Shown in pieces: positions 26,629 to 35,958 of a stretch of DNA of 64,000 nt. The notes below the pieces were generated by a model. That model had not been told where the DNA came from. It ran no database searches and was given only the letters and a program-made list of their open reading frames with translations. The DNA is taken from assembly GCA_017302435.1 (NCBI GenBank), contig JAFLDL010000001.1, positions 124,001 through 188,000 of the forward strand, read 5' to 3'. The position numbers were made by a program, and so were the translations under genes. Source of the DNA: Candidatus Accumulibacter necessarius. GTDB taxonomy: Bacteria > Pseudomonadota > Gammaproteobacteria > Burkholderiales > Rhodocyclaceae. Each line of letters starts with the position of its first letter. The first letter of the stretch is position 1.

Positions 26629-27696
26629 TCAATACACCTCAGGAATGAAGGTCTGGTCGGTGATCGGCGGGCGGACATAGCCGCCCTCATCCTGGCGGGG
26701 CGGCAGGACGATCGGCTGCGGTGTGAGGTCCTCGTAGTCGATCATGTTCAGCAGATGCGTGATGACGTTCAACCGGGCGCGCTTCTTGTCGTCACCGTCA
26801 ACCACATACCACGGTGCCTGCTTGATGTCGGTGTGGGCGAACATGGCGTCCTTGGCTTTCGAGTATTCGACCCAGCGTGCGCGCGATTCCAGATCCATCG
26901 GGCTGAGCTTCCAGTGCTTTTCCGGATGAAAGATCCGCTTCTGGAAACGGCGCTCCTGCTCTTCGTTGCTGACCGAAAACCAGTACTTGATCAGGATGAT
27001 GCCGCTACGGACGAGCATGCGCTCGAATTCTGGGCAGCTGCGCAGGAATTCCCGGTATTCGTCTTCAGTACAAAAGCCCATCACCCGCTCGACGCCCGCC
27101 CGGTTGTACCAGCTACGGTCGAAGAGGACCATTTCGCCGCCGGCCGGAAGGTGCTGGACGTAGCGCTGGAAGTACCACTGGCTCTGCTCTCTGTCGGTCG
27201 GTGCCGGCAACGCGGCGACGCGGGTCACGCGCGGGCTGAGGCTCTCGGTGATCCGCTTGATCGTGCCGCCTTTGCCTGCGGCATCGCGTCCTTCGAACAG
27301 GACGACCACTTTCAGGCGCTTGAACTTGATCCACTCCTGCAGTTTTACCAGTTCGATCTGCATTTTCGACAGCGTCTCTTCGTAATCCTTGGTCTTTAGC
27401 GGTGGCTTGCGAGCAGGGTGGGCGACTTCATTCAGATTGACAATGCCTGGAGTTGCCTGCTGCGGTGCTGCCGGCTTGCCTTTTACCGCCTTCTGACCCT
27501 TGGTCTTCACGGCATCCTTCTTTAACACAGTTTTCTGCTCAGTATTCTTGGCGGCTGCTTTCGCTGGTGCTTTGGGCACGGCCTTGTCGGAGGCGGCGAC
27601 TGGCGGAGCCGATGCCGGCTCCGAGCTGACGCTTTCGGTAGTGTCCTGCTTGTTTTCCGGTACGACCTCTTCTTGCACGGCTTTGACTTCACTCAT
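26629..27696 (-). CDS. ppk2: Polyphosphate kinase 2 (PPK2, class I) with long N-terminal tail
   Basis: A 355-residue enzyme transferring phosphate between polyphosphate and nucleoside diphosphates. The catalytic domain begins near residue 95: Walker A in FEGRDAAGKGGTIKRI, Walker B in LFDRSWYNRAGVERV, then RRFQKRIFHPEKHWKLSP and WYVVDGDDKKRARLNVI. The first ~85 residues are low-complexity Ala/Lys/Pro/Glu, unlike minimal PPK2 enzymes. The start is ATG 27696 with GGAGG upstream (GCCTCCTTGG complement). PPK2 fits an organism that stores polyphosphate. Confidence 0.93.
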   Translation of the reverse strand: MSEVKAVQEEVVPENKQDTTESVSSEPASAPPVAASDKAVPKAPAKAAAKNTEQKTVLKKDAVKTKGQKAVKGKPAAPQQATPGIVNLNEVAHPARKPPLKTKDYEETLSKMQIELVKLQEWIKFKRLKVVVLFEGRDAAGKGGTIKRITESLSPRVTRVAALPAPTDREQSQWYFQRYVQHLPAGGEMVLFDRSWYNRAGVERVMGFCTEDEYREFLRSCPEFERMLVRSGIILIKYWFSVSNEEQERRFQKRIFHPEKHWKLSPMDLESRARWVEYSKAKDAMFAHTDIKQAPWYVVDGDDKKRARLNVITHLLNMIDYEDLTPQPIVLPPRQDEGGYVRPPITDQTFIPEVY

Positions 27697-27756
27697 TGAT
27701 GCCTCCTTGGTGTGGCTGAAAACTGCTGAGAGATGAAAGCGCCTCCTGGCGTGGCG

Positions 27757-27903
27757 CTATGTTCCAGACGATGGCCTTGCTTGCCGACGATACTCGAACA
27801 GCGGTACGGGGTGCGCGGCGGCGTTCAACGCGGTCGACCCCAGCGGGCTTGCCGGGTCGATCACGGGTCGGTGAAGGATCCCGACGTGATGAATTTCTGG
27901 CAT
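27757..27903 (-). CDS. Possible 48-residue small ORF upstream of ppk2
   Basis: ATG 27903 is preceded by a very strong purine-rich ribosome site (AAGGAGGAGGAGAACC). The frame MPEIHHVGILHRPVIDPASP... runs 48 residues to TAG at 27757, 60 bases before ppk2. The protein matches no family I know. It lies downstream of a candidate promoter and operator palindrome at 27945-27974. It could be a leader peptide, a small protein or a chance frame. Confidence 0.35.
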   Translation of the reverse strand: MPEIHHVGILHRPVIDPASPLGSTALNAAAHPVPLFEYRRQARPSSGT

Positions 27904-27944
27904 GGTTCTCCTCCTCCTTGCGCCGGAACTCCCCGGGGTTGGCA

Positions 27945-27974
27945 ATTATCGTTCATTTTTTCGCAAAAATGAAC
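27945..27974 (-). promoter_or_regulatory. Perfect 24-bp palindrome next to a -10-like hexamer
   Basis: GTTCATTTTT-TCGC-AAAAATGAAC at 27951-27974 has perfect 10-bp arms. Directly next to it on the minus strand is GATAAT (complement of 27945-27950), a good -10 candidate, so the palindrome covers the expected -35/spacer region. This geometry is that of a repressor operator for the transcript that would include the small ORF and ppk2. Confidence 0.5.
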
Positions 27975-28301
27975 ACCACCGCGCACAAAACGTGCGATCT
28001 CGTGAGCGTACGAGTTTGCCGGCCTGCCGTACCGGCCGAGGCGCCCGCCTGGGGTGCGTGTTTCAGACCCGATGAGGTGAATGGGAACCGGCGGTCGTCG
28101 ACGGGGATGCGGTCTGGCAGTTGAAGAGCGCAAGCGCATGCCTTCGCTTGCTGGCCGTTGGCCGGCGAAGCTGCTGCCGGAAATCGTGCCGTCGATAGAC
28201 GGAGCAGTGCTTACACCCCGGTCGATGAGGCCGCCCGGGGTGCGCGCGATCAGCGAAGTCGCCCTTGTTCTGGCGTGGTGGTTTCGTGATGTGGGTGGTT
28301 C
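27975..28301. other. Non-coding stretch between the operator palindrome and the VOC gene
   Basis: Roughly 330 bases downstream of the VOC gene stop. No gene or RNA is recognised. Confidence 0.4.
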
Positions 28302-28775
28302 TCAGGCCAGTTTGGCGAAAGCCTCAATCACTTCCGGTGGCGCTTGCACCATTTCAATCAGCACCCCTTCACCGGCGATGGGAAATTCTGCGTTCGCCTT
28401 TGGATGCAGGAAAGTGATGTCAAAGCCGGCTGCACCCTTGCGGATTCCGCCCGGCGCAAAGCGCACTCCGTTGGCGCTCAGCCATTCAACGGCCTTTGGC
28501 AAGTCATCGATCCACAGGCCGACGTGATTGAGCGGCGTTGCGTGCACTGCGGGTTTCTTTTCGGGGTCGACCGGTTGCATCAGGTCGACTTCGACCTTGA
28601 ACGGACCTTTACCCATGGCGACGATGTCTTCATCGACGTTTTCGCGTTCGCTGACGAAGTTGCCGGTAATTTCGAGGCCGAGCATATCGACCCACAGTTG
28701 CCGCAGCTTCATCTTGTCCGGGCCGCCGATGGCGATTTGCTGGATTCCGAGGACTTTGAATGGACGTTCGTTCAT
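28302..28775 (-). CDS. VOC (glyoxalase/methylmalonyl-CoA epimerase-like) family protein
   Basis: A 157-residue protein of the vicinal oxygen chelate fold with two beta-alpha-beta-beta-beta halves: [20 protein letters not shown] and [19 protein letters not shown]. The second-half His (NHVGLW) and final Glu ([10 protein letters not shown]) are kept, but the first-half metal ligand is Gln (QQIAI) instead of the usual His. The reaction is unassigned. It lies 51 bases after the malonyl-CoA decarboxylase gene on the same strand, so an acyl-CoA-related role is possible. Confidence 0.85.
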   Translation of the reverse strand: MNERPFKVLGIQQIAIGGPDKMKLRQLWVDMLGLEITGNFVSERENVDEDIVAMGKGPFKVEVDLMQPVDPEKKPAVHATPLNHVGLWIDDLPKAVEWLSANGVRFAPGGIRKGAAGFDITFLHPKANAEFPIAGEGVLIEMVQAPPEVIEAFAKLA

Positions 28776-28826
28776 GTGGTGTTCTTTCGTCTAACAGGAG
28801 CGGAAAAACGTTCTGGCCGGGCATTC

Positions 28827-30212
28827 TCAGTCACGGGCAGAACGACGGATGGCTGCAGCGGCAGCAATCTCGCCGCTGCGGGAAAAAGCTTCGACATTGG
28901 CTTCGATAGTATCAGGGTCGTAAAGATAATTCACCATCAGGCCGTAGGACTGCTCCCGGCCGCGCGCCGAGGTGTCGGCCAGGTAATTGAGGCGTTCGAT
29001 GCGCGCGCCGTTGCCGAGGTGAAAGCGGGCGACCGGGTCATAAGGCCTGCCACCCTTGCCGGTGGTCAGCAGATAGCGTGCGGCCAGGCGGGTCAGCCCG
29101 TGTTGCAGGGCGCGTGCCAGCCGCTCGTCATTCGCCCAGCGATCATCCGCAAGCAGTTTCGGCAGGTCGTCAGCGCCATCTGGGGCGGGCATTTCCGGCG
29201 CCAGATGGCGTTTGATCCGCTCGATATCGGCTCGGTTGAAGGCCTGCTGCCAGGCGTCAGGTGTTTTCTCGGACCAGCGCCGGAGCGAGGGCAGGGGGGA
29301 CAGTGTGGCAAAGCTGACCAGTCGCGGGTAGTCGCGCTTGAGATCGTCCACGACGCGCTTGAGCAGGAAATTGCCGAATGACACTCCGCGCAAGCCGATC
29401 TGGGTGTTCGAGATCGAATAGAAGATCGCCGTGCTGGCCCGTTGCGCGTCGAATACAGGGGCATGTTCGTCGAGCAGCGTCTGGACATTGTCTGCGAGAT
29501 GATCAGTCAGAGCGACCTCGACGAAGATCAGCGGTTCCATCGGCATCCGGGGATGGAAGAAGGCGTAGCAACGACGATCGGAATCGAGCCGGTTCTTGAG
29601 ATCGCTCCATGAGCGGATCTCATGCACTGCCTCGTACTCGATCAGCTTTTCGAGCAGCGCCGCCGGTGAACTCCACGTGATGCGCTGCAGTCCCAGGAAA
29701 CCGATGTCAAACCAGGCGCTGAGCCGGGACTCGAGTTCGCGGTCAAGAGAACGCAGCGCCGGATCCGTTTCGACATAGCGCAGCAGGTCGGCACGCAGGT
29801 CGACGAGGAACTTCACCCCTTGGGGCAGGGCATTGAACTGGGTCAGGATGCGCAGGCGCGACGAGCGCATGGCGTTGCGCAGCGCGGACTCGGCAGCCCA
29901 CTGCGCATCGCTGCCGATCGCGGCCTGATAGTCTGCGTGCGCCTTGGCGACCTTCTGCGGGTCGGGACCAAATTCGGTGGCGACAATACGCAGGAACGTG
30001 GCTCGACCCTCGTCGTTGAGACGCAGGTAGGCTTCCGCCAGACGGCCGGCGCGCTGCCGTGCCGAGACTTCACCGCCGATGCCACTGGCGCATTCATGTA
30101 GCAGATCACGAACGCGGAGCAGCCGTCTTCCTTCCAGGCCACGCGGAGTGCTACCCTCTGCGAGCAGCGTGCGCACCCGGCGCAGCCCCCGCACAACCAT
30201 GCCTTCAGCCAT
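28827..30212 (-). CDS. mcd: Malonyl-CoA decarboxylase
   Basis: A 461-residue enzyme converting malonyl-CoA to acetyl-CoA and CO2. The start at ATG 30212 follows AGGAGGAAACA. The N-terminal helical domain is followed by the acetyltransferase-like catalytic domain: FHPRMPMEPLIFVEVALT, FYSISNTQIGLRGVSFGNFL, the catalytic-serine region FATLSPLPSLRRW and the catalytic-histidine region DPVARFHLGNGARIERLNYL. It may detoxify malonate or tune fatty-acid precursor levels. No malonyl-CoA synthetase (matB) gene is in the window. Confidence 0.93.
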   Translation of the reverse strand: MAEGMVVRGLRRVRTLLAEGSTPRGLEGRRLLRVRDLLHECASGIGGEVSARQRAGRLAEAYLRLNDEGRATFLRIVATEFGPDPQKVAKAHADYQAAIGSDAQWAAESALRNAMRSSRLRILTQFNALPQGVKFLVDLRADLLRYVETDPALRSLDRELESRLSAWFDIGFLGLQRITWSSPAALLEKLIEYEAVHEIRSWSDLKNRLDSDRRCYAFFHPRMPMEPLIFVEVALTDHLADNVQTLLDEHAPVFDAQRASTAIFYSISNTQIGLRGVSFGNFLLKRVVDDLKRDYPRLVSFATLSPLPSLRRWSEKTPDAWQQAFNRADIERIKRHLAPEMPAPDGADDLPKLLADDRWANDERLARALQHGLTRLAARYLLTTGKGGRPYDPVARFHLGNGARIERLNYLADTSARGREQSYGLMVNYLYDPDTIEANVEAFSRSGEIAAAAAIRRSARD

Positions 30213-30250
30213 TGTTTCCTCCTTTGTCGCGCGGCCAACGACGCTTCGAC

Positions 30251-31048
30251 TCAGGTGCGTTGGCGATGCGCGTAAACGACAAAAACGATTCCGACAACAA
30301 TCATCGGCAGCGATAACCACTGCCCCATGCTCACAGTATATGAAAAGCCGAAAATCCCCGCATCCGGGGCGCGAAAGTACTCGGCGGCCCAACGCAGGAA
30401 GCCGTAACCGATCAGGAAGACTCCCGAAATGGCTGCGCGCGGTCGCCTGTGGCTCGAGTACAGCCACAGGACAATGAACAGCACGAAGCCTTCGAGGCCG
30501 GCCTGATAGAGCTGCGAAGGGTGCCGTGGCAAGTTGTCGACCCAGGGAAAAACCATTGCCCATGGCAGCGACGGATCAGCCACACGTCCCCACAGCTCAC
30601 CATTGATGAAGTTGCCGATGCGTCCGGCGGCCAGGCCGAGTGGCACCAGCGGTGCGATGAAGTCGGTGATCTCGAGCCAGGCGTGGCCGGTTTTCCGGGC
30701 GTAAAGCCACATCGCGATCAACACACCGAGAAAGCCGCCATGGAACGACATTCCGCCACGCCATACCGCCAGGATCTGCAGGGGATTCGCGAGGTAGTAT
30801 TCCGGCTCGTAGAACAGGACCTGGCCAAGCCGGCCGCCGACAATCACACCAAGGACGCCGTAGAACAGCAGGTCGTCGAGCTGCCGCACCGTCCAGCCTG
30901 CTTGCGAAAGCTGCGGATGGTTCAGAATCCGGTAGCGGCCAAGCCACCAGAACTGGAGAAAGGCGAGCAGGTACATCAGCCCGTACCAGTGAACGCTCAG
31001 CGGGCCGAGTGAAAGCGCGACTGGGTCGAACTGCGGATGGATCAACAC
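30251..31048 (-). CDS. lgt: Prolipoprotein diacylglyceryl transferase
   Basis: A 265-residue inner-membrane enzyme that adds diacylglycerol to lipobox cysteines, the first step of lipoprotein maturation. About seven helices; the conserved motifs [13 protein letters not shown] and [17 protein letters not shown] carry the active residues. The start is taken as GTG 31048 ([15 protein letters not shown]); the adjacent TTG codon is an alternative, and no ATG is suitable. Several lipoproteins in this window would be its substrates. It is divergent from ilvD. Confidence 0.95.
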   Translation of the reverse strand: MLIHPQFDPVALSLGPLSVHWYGLMYLLAFLQFWWLGRYRILNHPQLSQAGWTVRQLDDLLFYGVLGVIVGGRLGQVLFYEPEYYLANPLQILAVWRGGMSFHGGFLGVLIAMWLYARKTGHAWLEITDFIAPLVPLGLAAGRIGNFINGELWGRVADPSLPWAMVFPWVDNLPRHPSQLYQAGLEGFVLFIVLWLYSSHRRPRAAISGVFLIGYGFLRWAAEYFRAPDAGIFGFSYTVSMGQWLSLPMIVVGIVFVVYAHRQRT

Positions 31049-31130
31049 GGCGCGAACACCCCGGGGGTTTCGGATAGAATCCGCATTATAGCCCGTCACT
31101 CTCTGGCCCATTCCCGATTGGAGATTCGCC

Positions 31131-32987
31131 ATGCCGCACTACCGTTCCCGCACCTCGACCCACGGTCGCAACATGGCCGGCGCACGCGCGCTGTGGCGTG
31201 CTACGGGCATGAAGGATGGGGACTTCGGCAAACCGATCATTGCCGTGGTCAATTCCTTCACGCAGTTCGTTCCTGGGCATGTGCACCTCAAGGATCTGGG
31301 CCAGTTGGTGGCGCGCGAGATCGAGGCAGCCGGTGGCGTTGCCAAGGAATTCAACACCATCGCCATCGATGACGGCATCGCCATGGGGCACGACGGCATG
31401 CTGTATTCGCTGCCGTCGCGCGACCTGATCGCCGACTCGGTCGAATACATGGTCAATGCCCACTGCGCCGACGCGATGGTGTGCATTTCGAACTGTGACA
31501 AGATCACGCCGGGGATGTTGATGGCGGCAATGCGGGTCAACATCCCGACCGTCTTTGTTTCCGGTGGCCCGATGGAAGCAGGCAAGGTGACATGGGGCGG
31601 CAAGGTGATTGCGGTCGACCTCGTCGATGCGATGGTCAAGGGCGGCGACAGCAATTGCTCCGACGAGGAAGTCGACACCTTCGAACGGTCCGCATGCCCA
31701 ACCTGCGGGTCGTGTTCGGGCATGTTCACGGCCAATTCGATGAACTGTCTGACCGAGGCACTGGGCTTTTCGCTGCCAGGCAACGGTAGTCTTCTGGCCA
31801 CCCATGCCGATCGCCGTGGGCTGTTTCTGCAGGCTGGCCGCCAGATCGTCGAGCTCTGCCGCCGATACTACGAGCAGGATGACGCCTCGGTGTTGCCCCG
31901 CGCCATCGGCACTTTCGAAGCCTTCGAGAATGCGATGACGCTGGACGTGTCGATGGGCGGTTCGACGAACACCGTGTTGCATATCCTGGCGGCCGCGCAG
32001 GAGGGCGGGGTGAATTTCACGATGGACGACATCGACCGAATCTCGCGTCAGGTCCCGTGTCTGGCCAAGGTGGCGCCGGCAACGCCTGACTACCACATGG
32101 AGGACGTGCACCGTGCTGGAGGCATTTTCGCCATCCTCGGGGAACTCGACCGCGCGGGCCTGATTCATCGCGGTGTGCCGACGGTGCATGCGAGGACACT
32201 CGGCGAGGCGATCGACACCTGGGATGTGATGCGTACGCAGGCGTCGCCAGTGCGCCAGTTCTACCTGGCGGCGCCGGGAGGGATTCCGACGCAGACGGCT
32301 TTTTCGCAGAACCGGCGCTACCCTGCGCTCGATCTGGATCGCGCACACGGCTGCATTCGCAGCCAGGCAAACGCTTATTCGCAGGATGGCGGTCTGGCTG
32401 TGCTCTACGGCAATATCGCGACTGACGGCTGCATCGTGAAGACCGCCGGCGTTGATGAAAGCATCTGGGTGTTTACCGGCAAGGCGCGCGTTTTCGAAAG
32501 CCAGGATGATGCCGTCCAGGCGATTCTCGGCGATCAGGTCAGAGCCGGCGAGGTCGTGGTGATCCGCTATGAAGGTCCGAAGGGCGGGCCGGGCATGCAG
32601 GAGATGCTGTATCCCACCTCCTACCTGAAGTCGAAAGGGCTGGGCAAGGTCTGTGCACTGCTCACCGATGGTCGCTTTTCCGGCGGCACCTCCGGCCTGT
32701 CGATCGGGCACGTCTCCCCCGAAGCGGCTGAGGGTGGGGCGATCGGTCTGGTGGAAGAAGGCGACCTGATCGAGATCGATATTCCAGGGCGTCGTATCCA
32801 TCTGGCCATTGCCGATGCCGAACTCGCCAGGCGTCGTGCGGGGATGGACGCCAGGGGCGAGGGTGCCTGGCAGCCGGCGGCTGCGCGCCAGCGGGTCGTT
32901 TCGCAGGCGTTGCAGGCCTACGCCCTGATGGCCACCTCGGCGGCGACCGGTGCGGTGCGTGATCTGGGACAGTTGAAGCGGCGCTGA
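31131..32987 (+). CDS. ilvD: Dihydroxy-acid dehydratase
   Basis: A 618-residue enzyme of valine/isoleucine biosynthesis that dehydrates dihydroxy-acids to 2-keto acids. Iron-sulfur cysteines are in [11 protein letters not shown] and [18 protein letters not shown], the pattern of the [4Fe-4S] class. Further family motifs are [15 protein letters not shown] and [19 protein letters not shown]. Length agrees with the proteobacterial family. GGAG precedes the ATG. It lies alone, 82 bases from the divergent lgt start. Confidence 0.97.
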   Translation: MPHYRSRTSTHGRNMAGARALWRATGMKDGDFGKPIIAVVNSFTQFVPGHVHLKDLGQLVAREIEAAGGVAKEFNTIAIDDGIAMGHDGMLYSLPSRDLIADSVEYMVNAHCADAMVCISNCDKITPGMLMAAMRVNIPTVFVSGGPMEAGKVTWGGKVIAVDLVDAMVKGGDSNCSDEEVDTFERSACPTCGSCSGMFTANSMNCLTEALGFSLPGNGSLLATHADRRGLFLQAGRQIVELCRRYYEQDDASVLPRAIGTFEAFENAMTLDVSMGGSTNTVLHILAAAQEGGVNFTMDDIDRISRQVPCLAKVAPATPDYHMEDVHRAGGIFAILGELDRAGLIHRGVPTVHARTLGEAIDTWDVMRTQASPVRQFYLAAPGGIPTQTAFSQNRRYPALDLDRAHGCIRSQANAYSQDGGLAVLYGNIATDGCIVKTAGVDESIWVFTGKARVFESQDDAVQAILGDQVRAGEVVVIRYEGPKGGPGMQEMLYPTSYLKSKGLGKVCALLTDGRFSGGTSGLSIGHVSPEAAEGGAIGLVEEGDLIEIDIPGRRIHLAIADAELARRRAGMDARGEGAWQPAAARQRVVSQALQAYALMATSAATGAVRDLGQLKRR

Positions 32988-33165
32988 TTCCAGGTGGCGG
33001 TCGCGCCGTTTTCGGGGAAGCGTTGTCAACGATCAGCGGTGGATGAACGTTATTGAACTGTGGTCACGGGTGCTGCTGGCTGATGGGGTGAAGAGGCTTT
33101 CCAAGCCGGCCAAACTGAAATAATATCGGAACGTTGCAAACCCCTTATCTGAACGGAGTAAGAGC

Positions 33166-33471
33166 ATGAAAGCGATCTACGCGTGCCTGCTGGCTGCCGC
33201 CGGCGTGATGTCCGCCGGTGCTGTCCAGGCTGATGAAGCCCTGGCCAAGTCCAAGAACTGCCTGTCTTGCCACGCTGTGGACAAGAAAGTCGTCGGTCCG
33301 GCGTACAAGGACGTGGCCAAGAAGTACACCGCCAAGGATGAACCAATGCTCGCCAAGAAGGTGATCGAGGGCGGCAAGGGTGTCTGGGGCCCGGTGCCGA
33401 TGCCGCCGAACCCGTCGGTCAAGCCGGACGAGGCGACCAAGCTGGTGAAGTGGATCCTCAGCCTGAAATAG
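33166..33471 (+). CDS. Small class I cytochrome c (c551/c552-like)
   Basis: A 101-residue periplasmic electron carrier. The signal peptide ends after AVQA (residue 22), the heme site is CLSCH (Cys32, Cys35, His36) and the axial ligand is Met79 in GPVPMPPN. The C-terminal helix ATKLVKWILSLK is typical of c551-type proteins. A good ribosome site (GGAGTAAGAG) precedes the ATG. It may donate electrons to the cbb3 oxidase encoded further along, though there is no direct proof. It ends in a hairpin terminator. Confidence 0.95.
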   Translation: MKAIYACLLAAAGVMSAGAVQADEALAKSKNCLSCHAVDKKVVGPAYKDVAKKYTAKDEPMLAKKVIEGGKGVWGPVPMPPNPSVKPDEATKLVKWILSLK

Positions 33472-33490
33472 GCGATGAAGCAAAGAAAGA

Positions 33491-33510
33491 ACCGGCCGAG
33501 CGCCGGTTTT
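33491..33510 (+). terminator. Rho-independent terminator after the cytochrome c gene
   Basis: Stem ACCGGC/GCCGGT, five-base loop, then TTTT, located 20 bases past the stop codon. Confidence 0.8.
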
Positions 33511-33644
33511 CCGTTTCTGGGAAAGGCGCCTAGTCGTGATTCTGCCGGCGCCAGCGTGACATGCCGGTTGACAAGGTCCTGATGTACTTGGACAATCGCC
33601 CGTTCGCTGGCCCGGTAACAAACACAATATTGGAGATCAAGTCT

Positions 33645-34862
33645 ATGAACCACGTACGTATCCCTGGTGTACTTGTTGTTCTCGCCGCGTCCCTGGCGGT
33701 GGTCGGTTGTGGCAAGAAGGAAGAGCCCAAGGCTGCAGCACCCGCTGCGGCGCCTGTCGCCGCCGCTCCGGCGCCGGCAAAGCCGGAAATAATAGTGGTC
33801 AAGATCGGCCACGTTGCGCCGCTGACCGGCCCGATCGCCCACCTCGGCAAGGACAACGAAAACGGTGCCCGTCTGGCTATCGAAGACGCTAACGCGAAGA
33901 AGGTCGAAATCGGTGGCAAGGTTGTCCAGTTCGAACTGCTCGGCGAGGACGACCAGGCTGACCCGAAGACCGGTACCGTCGTTGCCCAAAAGCTGGTCGA
34001 CGCCAAGGTGGCTGGCGTGGTCGGTCACCTGAACTCGGGTACGACCATTCCCGCCTCGGCGATCTACAACCAGGCCGGCCTGCCGCAGATTTCGCCTTCG
34101 GCAACCAATCCGAAATACACACAGCAGGGCTTCAATACCGCCTTCCGGGTGATGGCCAACGACATCCAGCAGGGTTCGGTGGTCGGCACCTACGCGGTCA
34201 AGGATCTGGGTGGCAAGAAGATTGCGATCATCGACGACCGCACCGCCTATGGCCAGGGTCTGGCTGACGAGGTCGAGAAGGCCGCCAAGGCAGCCGGTGC
34301 AACGGTTGTCGCGCGCGAATTCACGACCGACAAGGCGACCGACTTCAAGGCGATTCTGACCAAGATAAAGGCGAAAAAGCCGGATGTGATCTTCCTTGGC
34401 GGCATGGATGCGGTGGGTGGTCCGATGCTCAAGCAGATCAAGGAACTCGGTATCCAGGCGAAGTTCACCACCGGTGACGGCGGTTGCTCGCCAGAGCTGA
34501 TCAAGCTTGCCGGGCCGGCATCCGAAGGCGTCATCTGCACGCAGGCCGGCCTGCCGCCTGAAAAGCTCCCGAACGGCCAGAAGTTCCTGGAAGATTTCAC
34601 CAAGAAGTATGGCCAGATCCAGATCTACTCGCCCTACAGCTACGATGCGGTGATGGTCTTGGTTGACGCGATGAAGCGGGCCAATTCTGCAGACCCGGCA
34701 AAATATCTGCCGGAAGTGGGCAAGACCTCCTACGACGGTGTTACCGGCAAGATCGAGTTCGACGAGAAGGGCGATATCAAGAACGGTGCGATTACCGTTT
34801 TCGAGATCAAGGATGGCAAGCTGGTGACGCTGAAGAGCGAAGGCGGTACCGCGCCCAAGTAA
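33645..34862 (+). CDS. livK: Branched-chain amino acid ABC transporter substrate-binding lipoprotein
   Basis: A 405-residue type I periplasmic binding protein. The start at ATG 33645 has TTGGAG upstream. Unusually for this family in Gram-negatives, the signal ends in a lipobox (LAVVGC) followed by a ~30-residue Ala/Pro linker, so the mature protein is probably membrane-tethered; glycine at +2 would favour outer-membrane sorting under the Escherichia coli rule. The binding fold begins at VVKIGHVAPLTGPIAHLGKD and continues GVVGHLNSGTTIPASAIYNQ. It heads the livKHMGF operon; ligand is likely Leu/Ile/Val or a related amino acid or amide. Confidence 0.93.
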   Translation: MNHVRIPGVLVVLAASLAVVGCGKKEEPKAAAPAAAPVAAAPAPAKPEIIVVKIGHVAPLTGPIAHLGKDNENGARLAIEDANAKKVEIGGKVVQFELLGEDDQADPKTGTVVAQKLVDAKVAGVVGHLNSGTTIPASAIYNQAGLPQISPSATNPKYTQQGFNTAFRVMANDIQQGSVVGTYAVKDLGGKKIAIIDDRTAYGQGLADEVEKAAKAAGATVVAREFTTDKATDFKAILTKIKAKKPDVIFLGGMDAVGGPMLKQIKELGIQAKFTTGDGGCSPELIKLAGPASEGVICTQAGLPPEKLPNGQKFLEDFTKKYGQIQIYSPYSYDAVMVLVDAMKRANSADPAKYLPEVGKTSYDGVTGKIEFDEKGDIKNGAITVFEIKDGKLVTLKSEGGTAPK

Positions 34863-34884
34863 GGGCAGCCGCGCCAGCCGGCAG

Positions 34885-34912
34885 GGAGGGAGTGGCTATG
34901 GCCATTCCCTCC
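34885..34912 (+). promoter_or_regulatory. Strong intercistronic hairpin between livK and livH
   Basis: GGAGGGAGTGGC (34885-34896) pairs with GCCATTCCCTCC (34901-34912) over 12 bp with one G-T wobble and loop TATG, 22 bases after the livK stop. No T-run follows. Such hairpins typically stabilise the upstream binding-protein message or lower downstream expression. Confidence 0.65.
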
Positions 34913-35034
34913 GCTTTCCTGTAGCCGCATCCGCTCAGTTTGAACCGGGCCGCGTATCCGCGTGGCTCCCTCCCTGGTGCCATGAGTCGGAACCTCTGGT
35001 TCGCCAACAGTGCCTCGTTGCGGAAAGCCTGACC

Positions 35035-35958
35035 ATGGACACTCTCCTTCAGCAACTGATCAACGGACTCACACTCGGTGCCGTCTACGCCCTCGTCGCG
35101 TTGGGTTATACCATGGTGTACGGGATCATCGGTCTGATCAACTTCGCCCACGGTGAGGTGGTGATGATCGGTACGATGGTGGCTTTCACGGTGATTGTTT
35201 CGCTCGCTGGCTCGGGGATGCCGCCGCTGCTGATTCTCGGCATCGGTCTGCTGGTTGCAGTGCTTGCCTGCATGATTCTGGGCTGGGCACTCGAGCGGGT
35301 TGCCTATCGCCCGCTGCGACATGCGCCAAGACTGACGCCGCTGATCACGGCGATCGGCATGTCGATCGTCCTCCAGAATGTGGCGATGATCATCTGGGGC
35401 CGGAATTACATCACCTTCCCGCCGATGATCAACAAGGAAATTTTTGAGGTCGGCGGCGCGAGTTTCACCAATGTACAGGTGGCGATCGTGTGTCTGGCGG
35501 CGCTGGTGATGCTCGGCCTCACCTACCTGGTGCAGCGCACCCGTATCGGCATGGCCATGCGGGCAACGGCGCAGAACCCGCACGTGGCCTTGCTGATGGG
35601 CGTCGACATCAACCGCGTCATTGCCATGGCTTTCATCATCGGTTCGGCCTTGGGCGCACTGGCCGGTTGCATGGTCGGCTCGTACTACGAGATCGCCCAT
35701 TACCAGATGGGTTTCATGCTCGGCCTAAAGGCGTTCACTGCGGCTGTGCTGGGCGGTATCGGGAATATGGCAGGAGCCATGGCCGGCGGCTTGTTGCTGG
35801 GCATCATCGAGGCGCTGGGTGCTGGCTACATCGGTGATCTGACCGGTGATTTCCTGGGTAGCCATTACCAGGACATCTTTGCCTTCGTGGTGTTGATCAT
35901 TGTGCTGATGTTTCGTCCCTCGGGGCTGTTTGGCGAGCGTACTGGAGATCGCGCATGA
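35035..35958 (+). CDS. livH: Branched-chain amino acid ABC transporter permease LivH
   Basis: A 307-residue inner-membrane permease with about eight helices. Family motifs are GAVYALVALGYTMVYGIIGL, INFAHGE and AFTAAVLGGIGNMAGAMAGG. The start at ATG 35035 is 172 bases from livK. It overlaps livM by 4 bases (ATGA), so the two permease subunits are made together. Confidence 0.96.
   Translation: MDTLLQQLINGLTLGAVYALVALGYTMVYGIIGLINFAHGEVVMIGTMVAFTVIVSLAGSGMPPLLILGIGLLVAVLACMILGWALERVAYRPLRHAPRLTPLITAIGMSIVLQNVAMIIWGRNYITFPPMINKEIFEVGGASFTNVQVAIVCLAALVMLGLTYLVQRTRIGMAMRATAQNPHVALLMGVDINRVIAMAFIIGSALGALAGCMVGSYYEIAHYQMGFMLGLKAFTAAVLGGIGNMAGAMAGGLLLGIIEALGAGYIGDLTGDFLGSHYQDIFAFVVLIIVLMFRPSGLFGERTGDRA

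Noticed and set aside
28081-28527. A 148-codon plus-strand frame overlapping the VOC gene
   Set aside because: Mostly antisense to the VOC gene and without motifs in its unique part.
31086-33029. A 647-codon minus-strand frame opposite ilvD
   Set aside because: Antisense shadow; ilvD is full length with all cluster cysteines.
33053-33067. TTGAACTGTGGTCAC as an FNR box upstream of the cytochrome c gene
   Set aside because: Half-site spacing is one base too long and the second half-site matches poorly.
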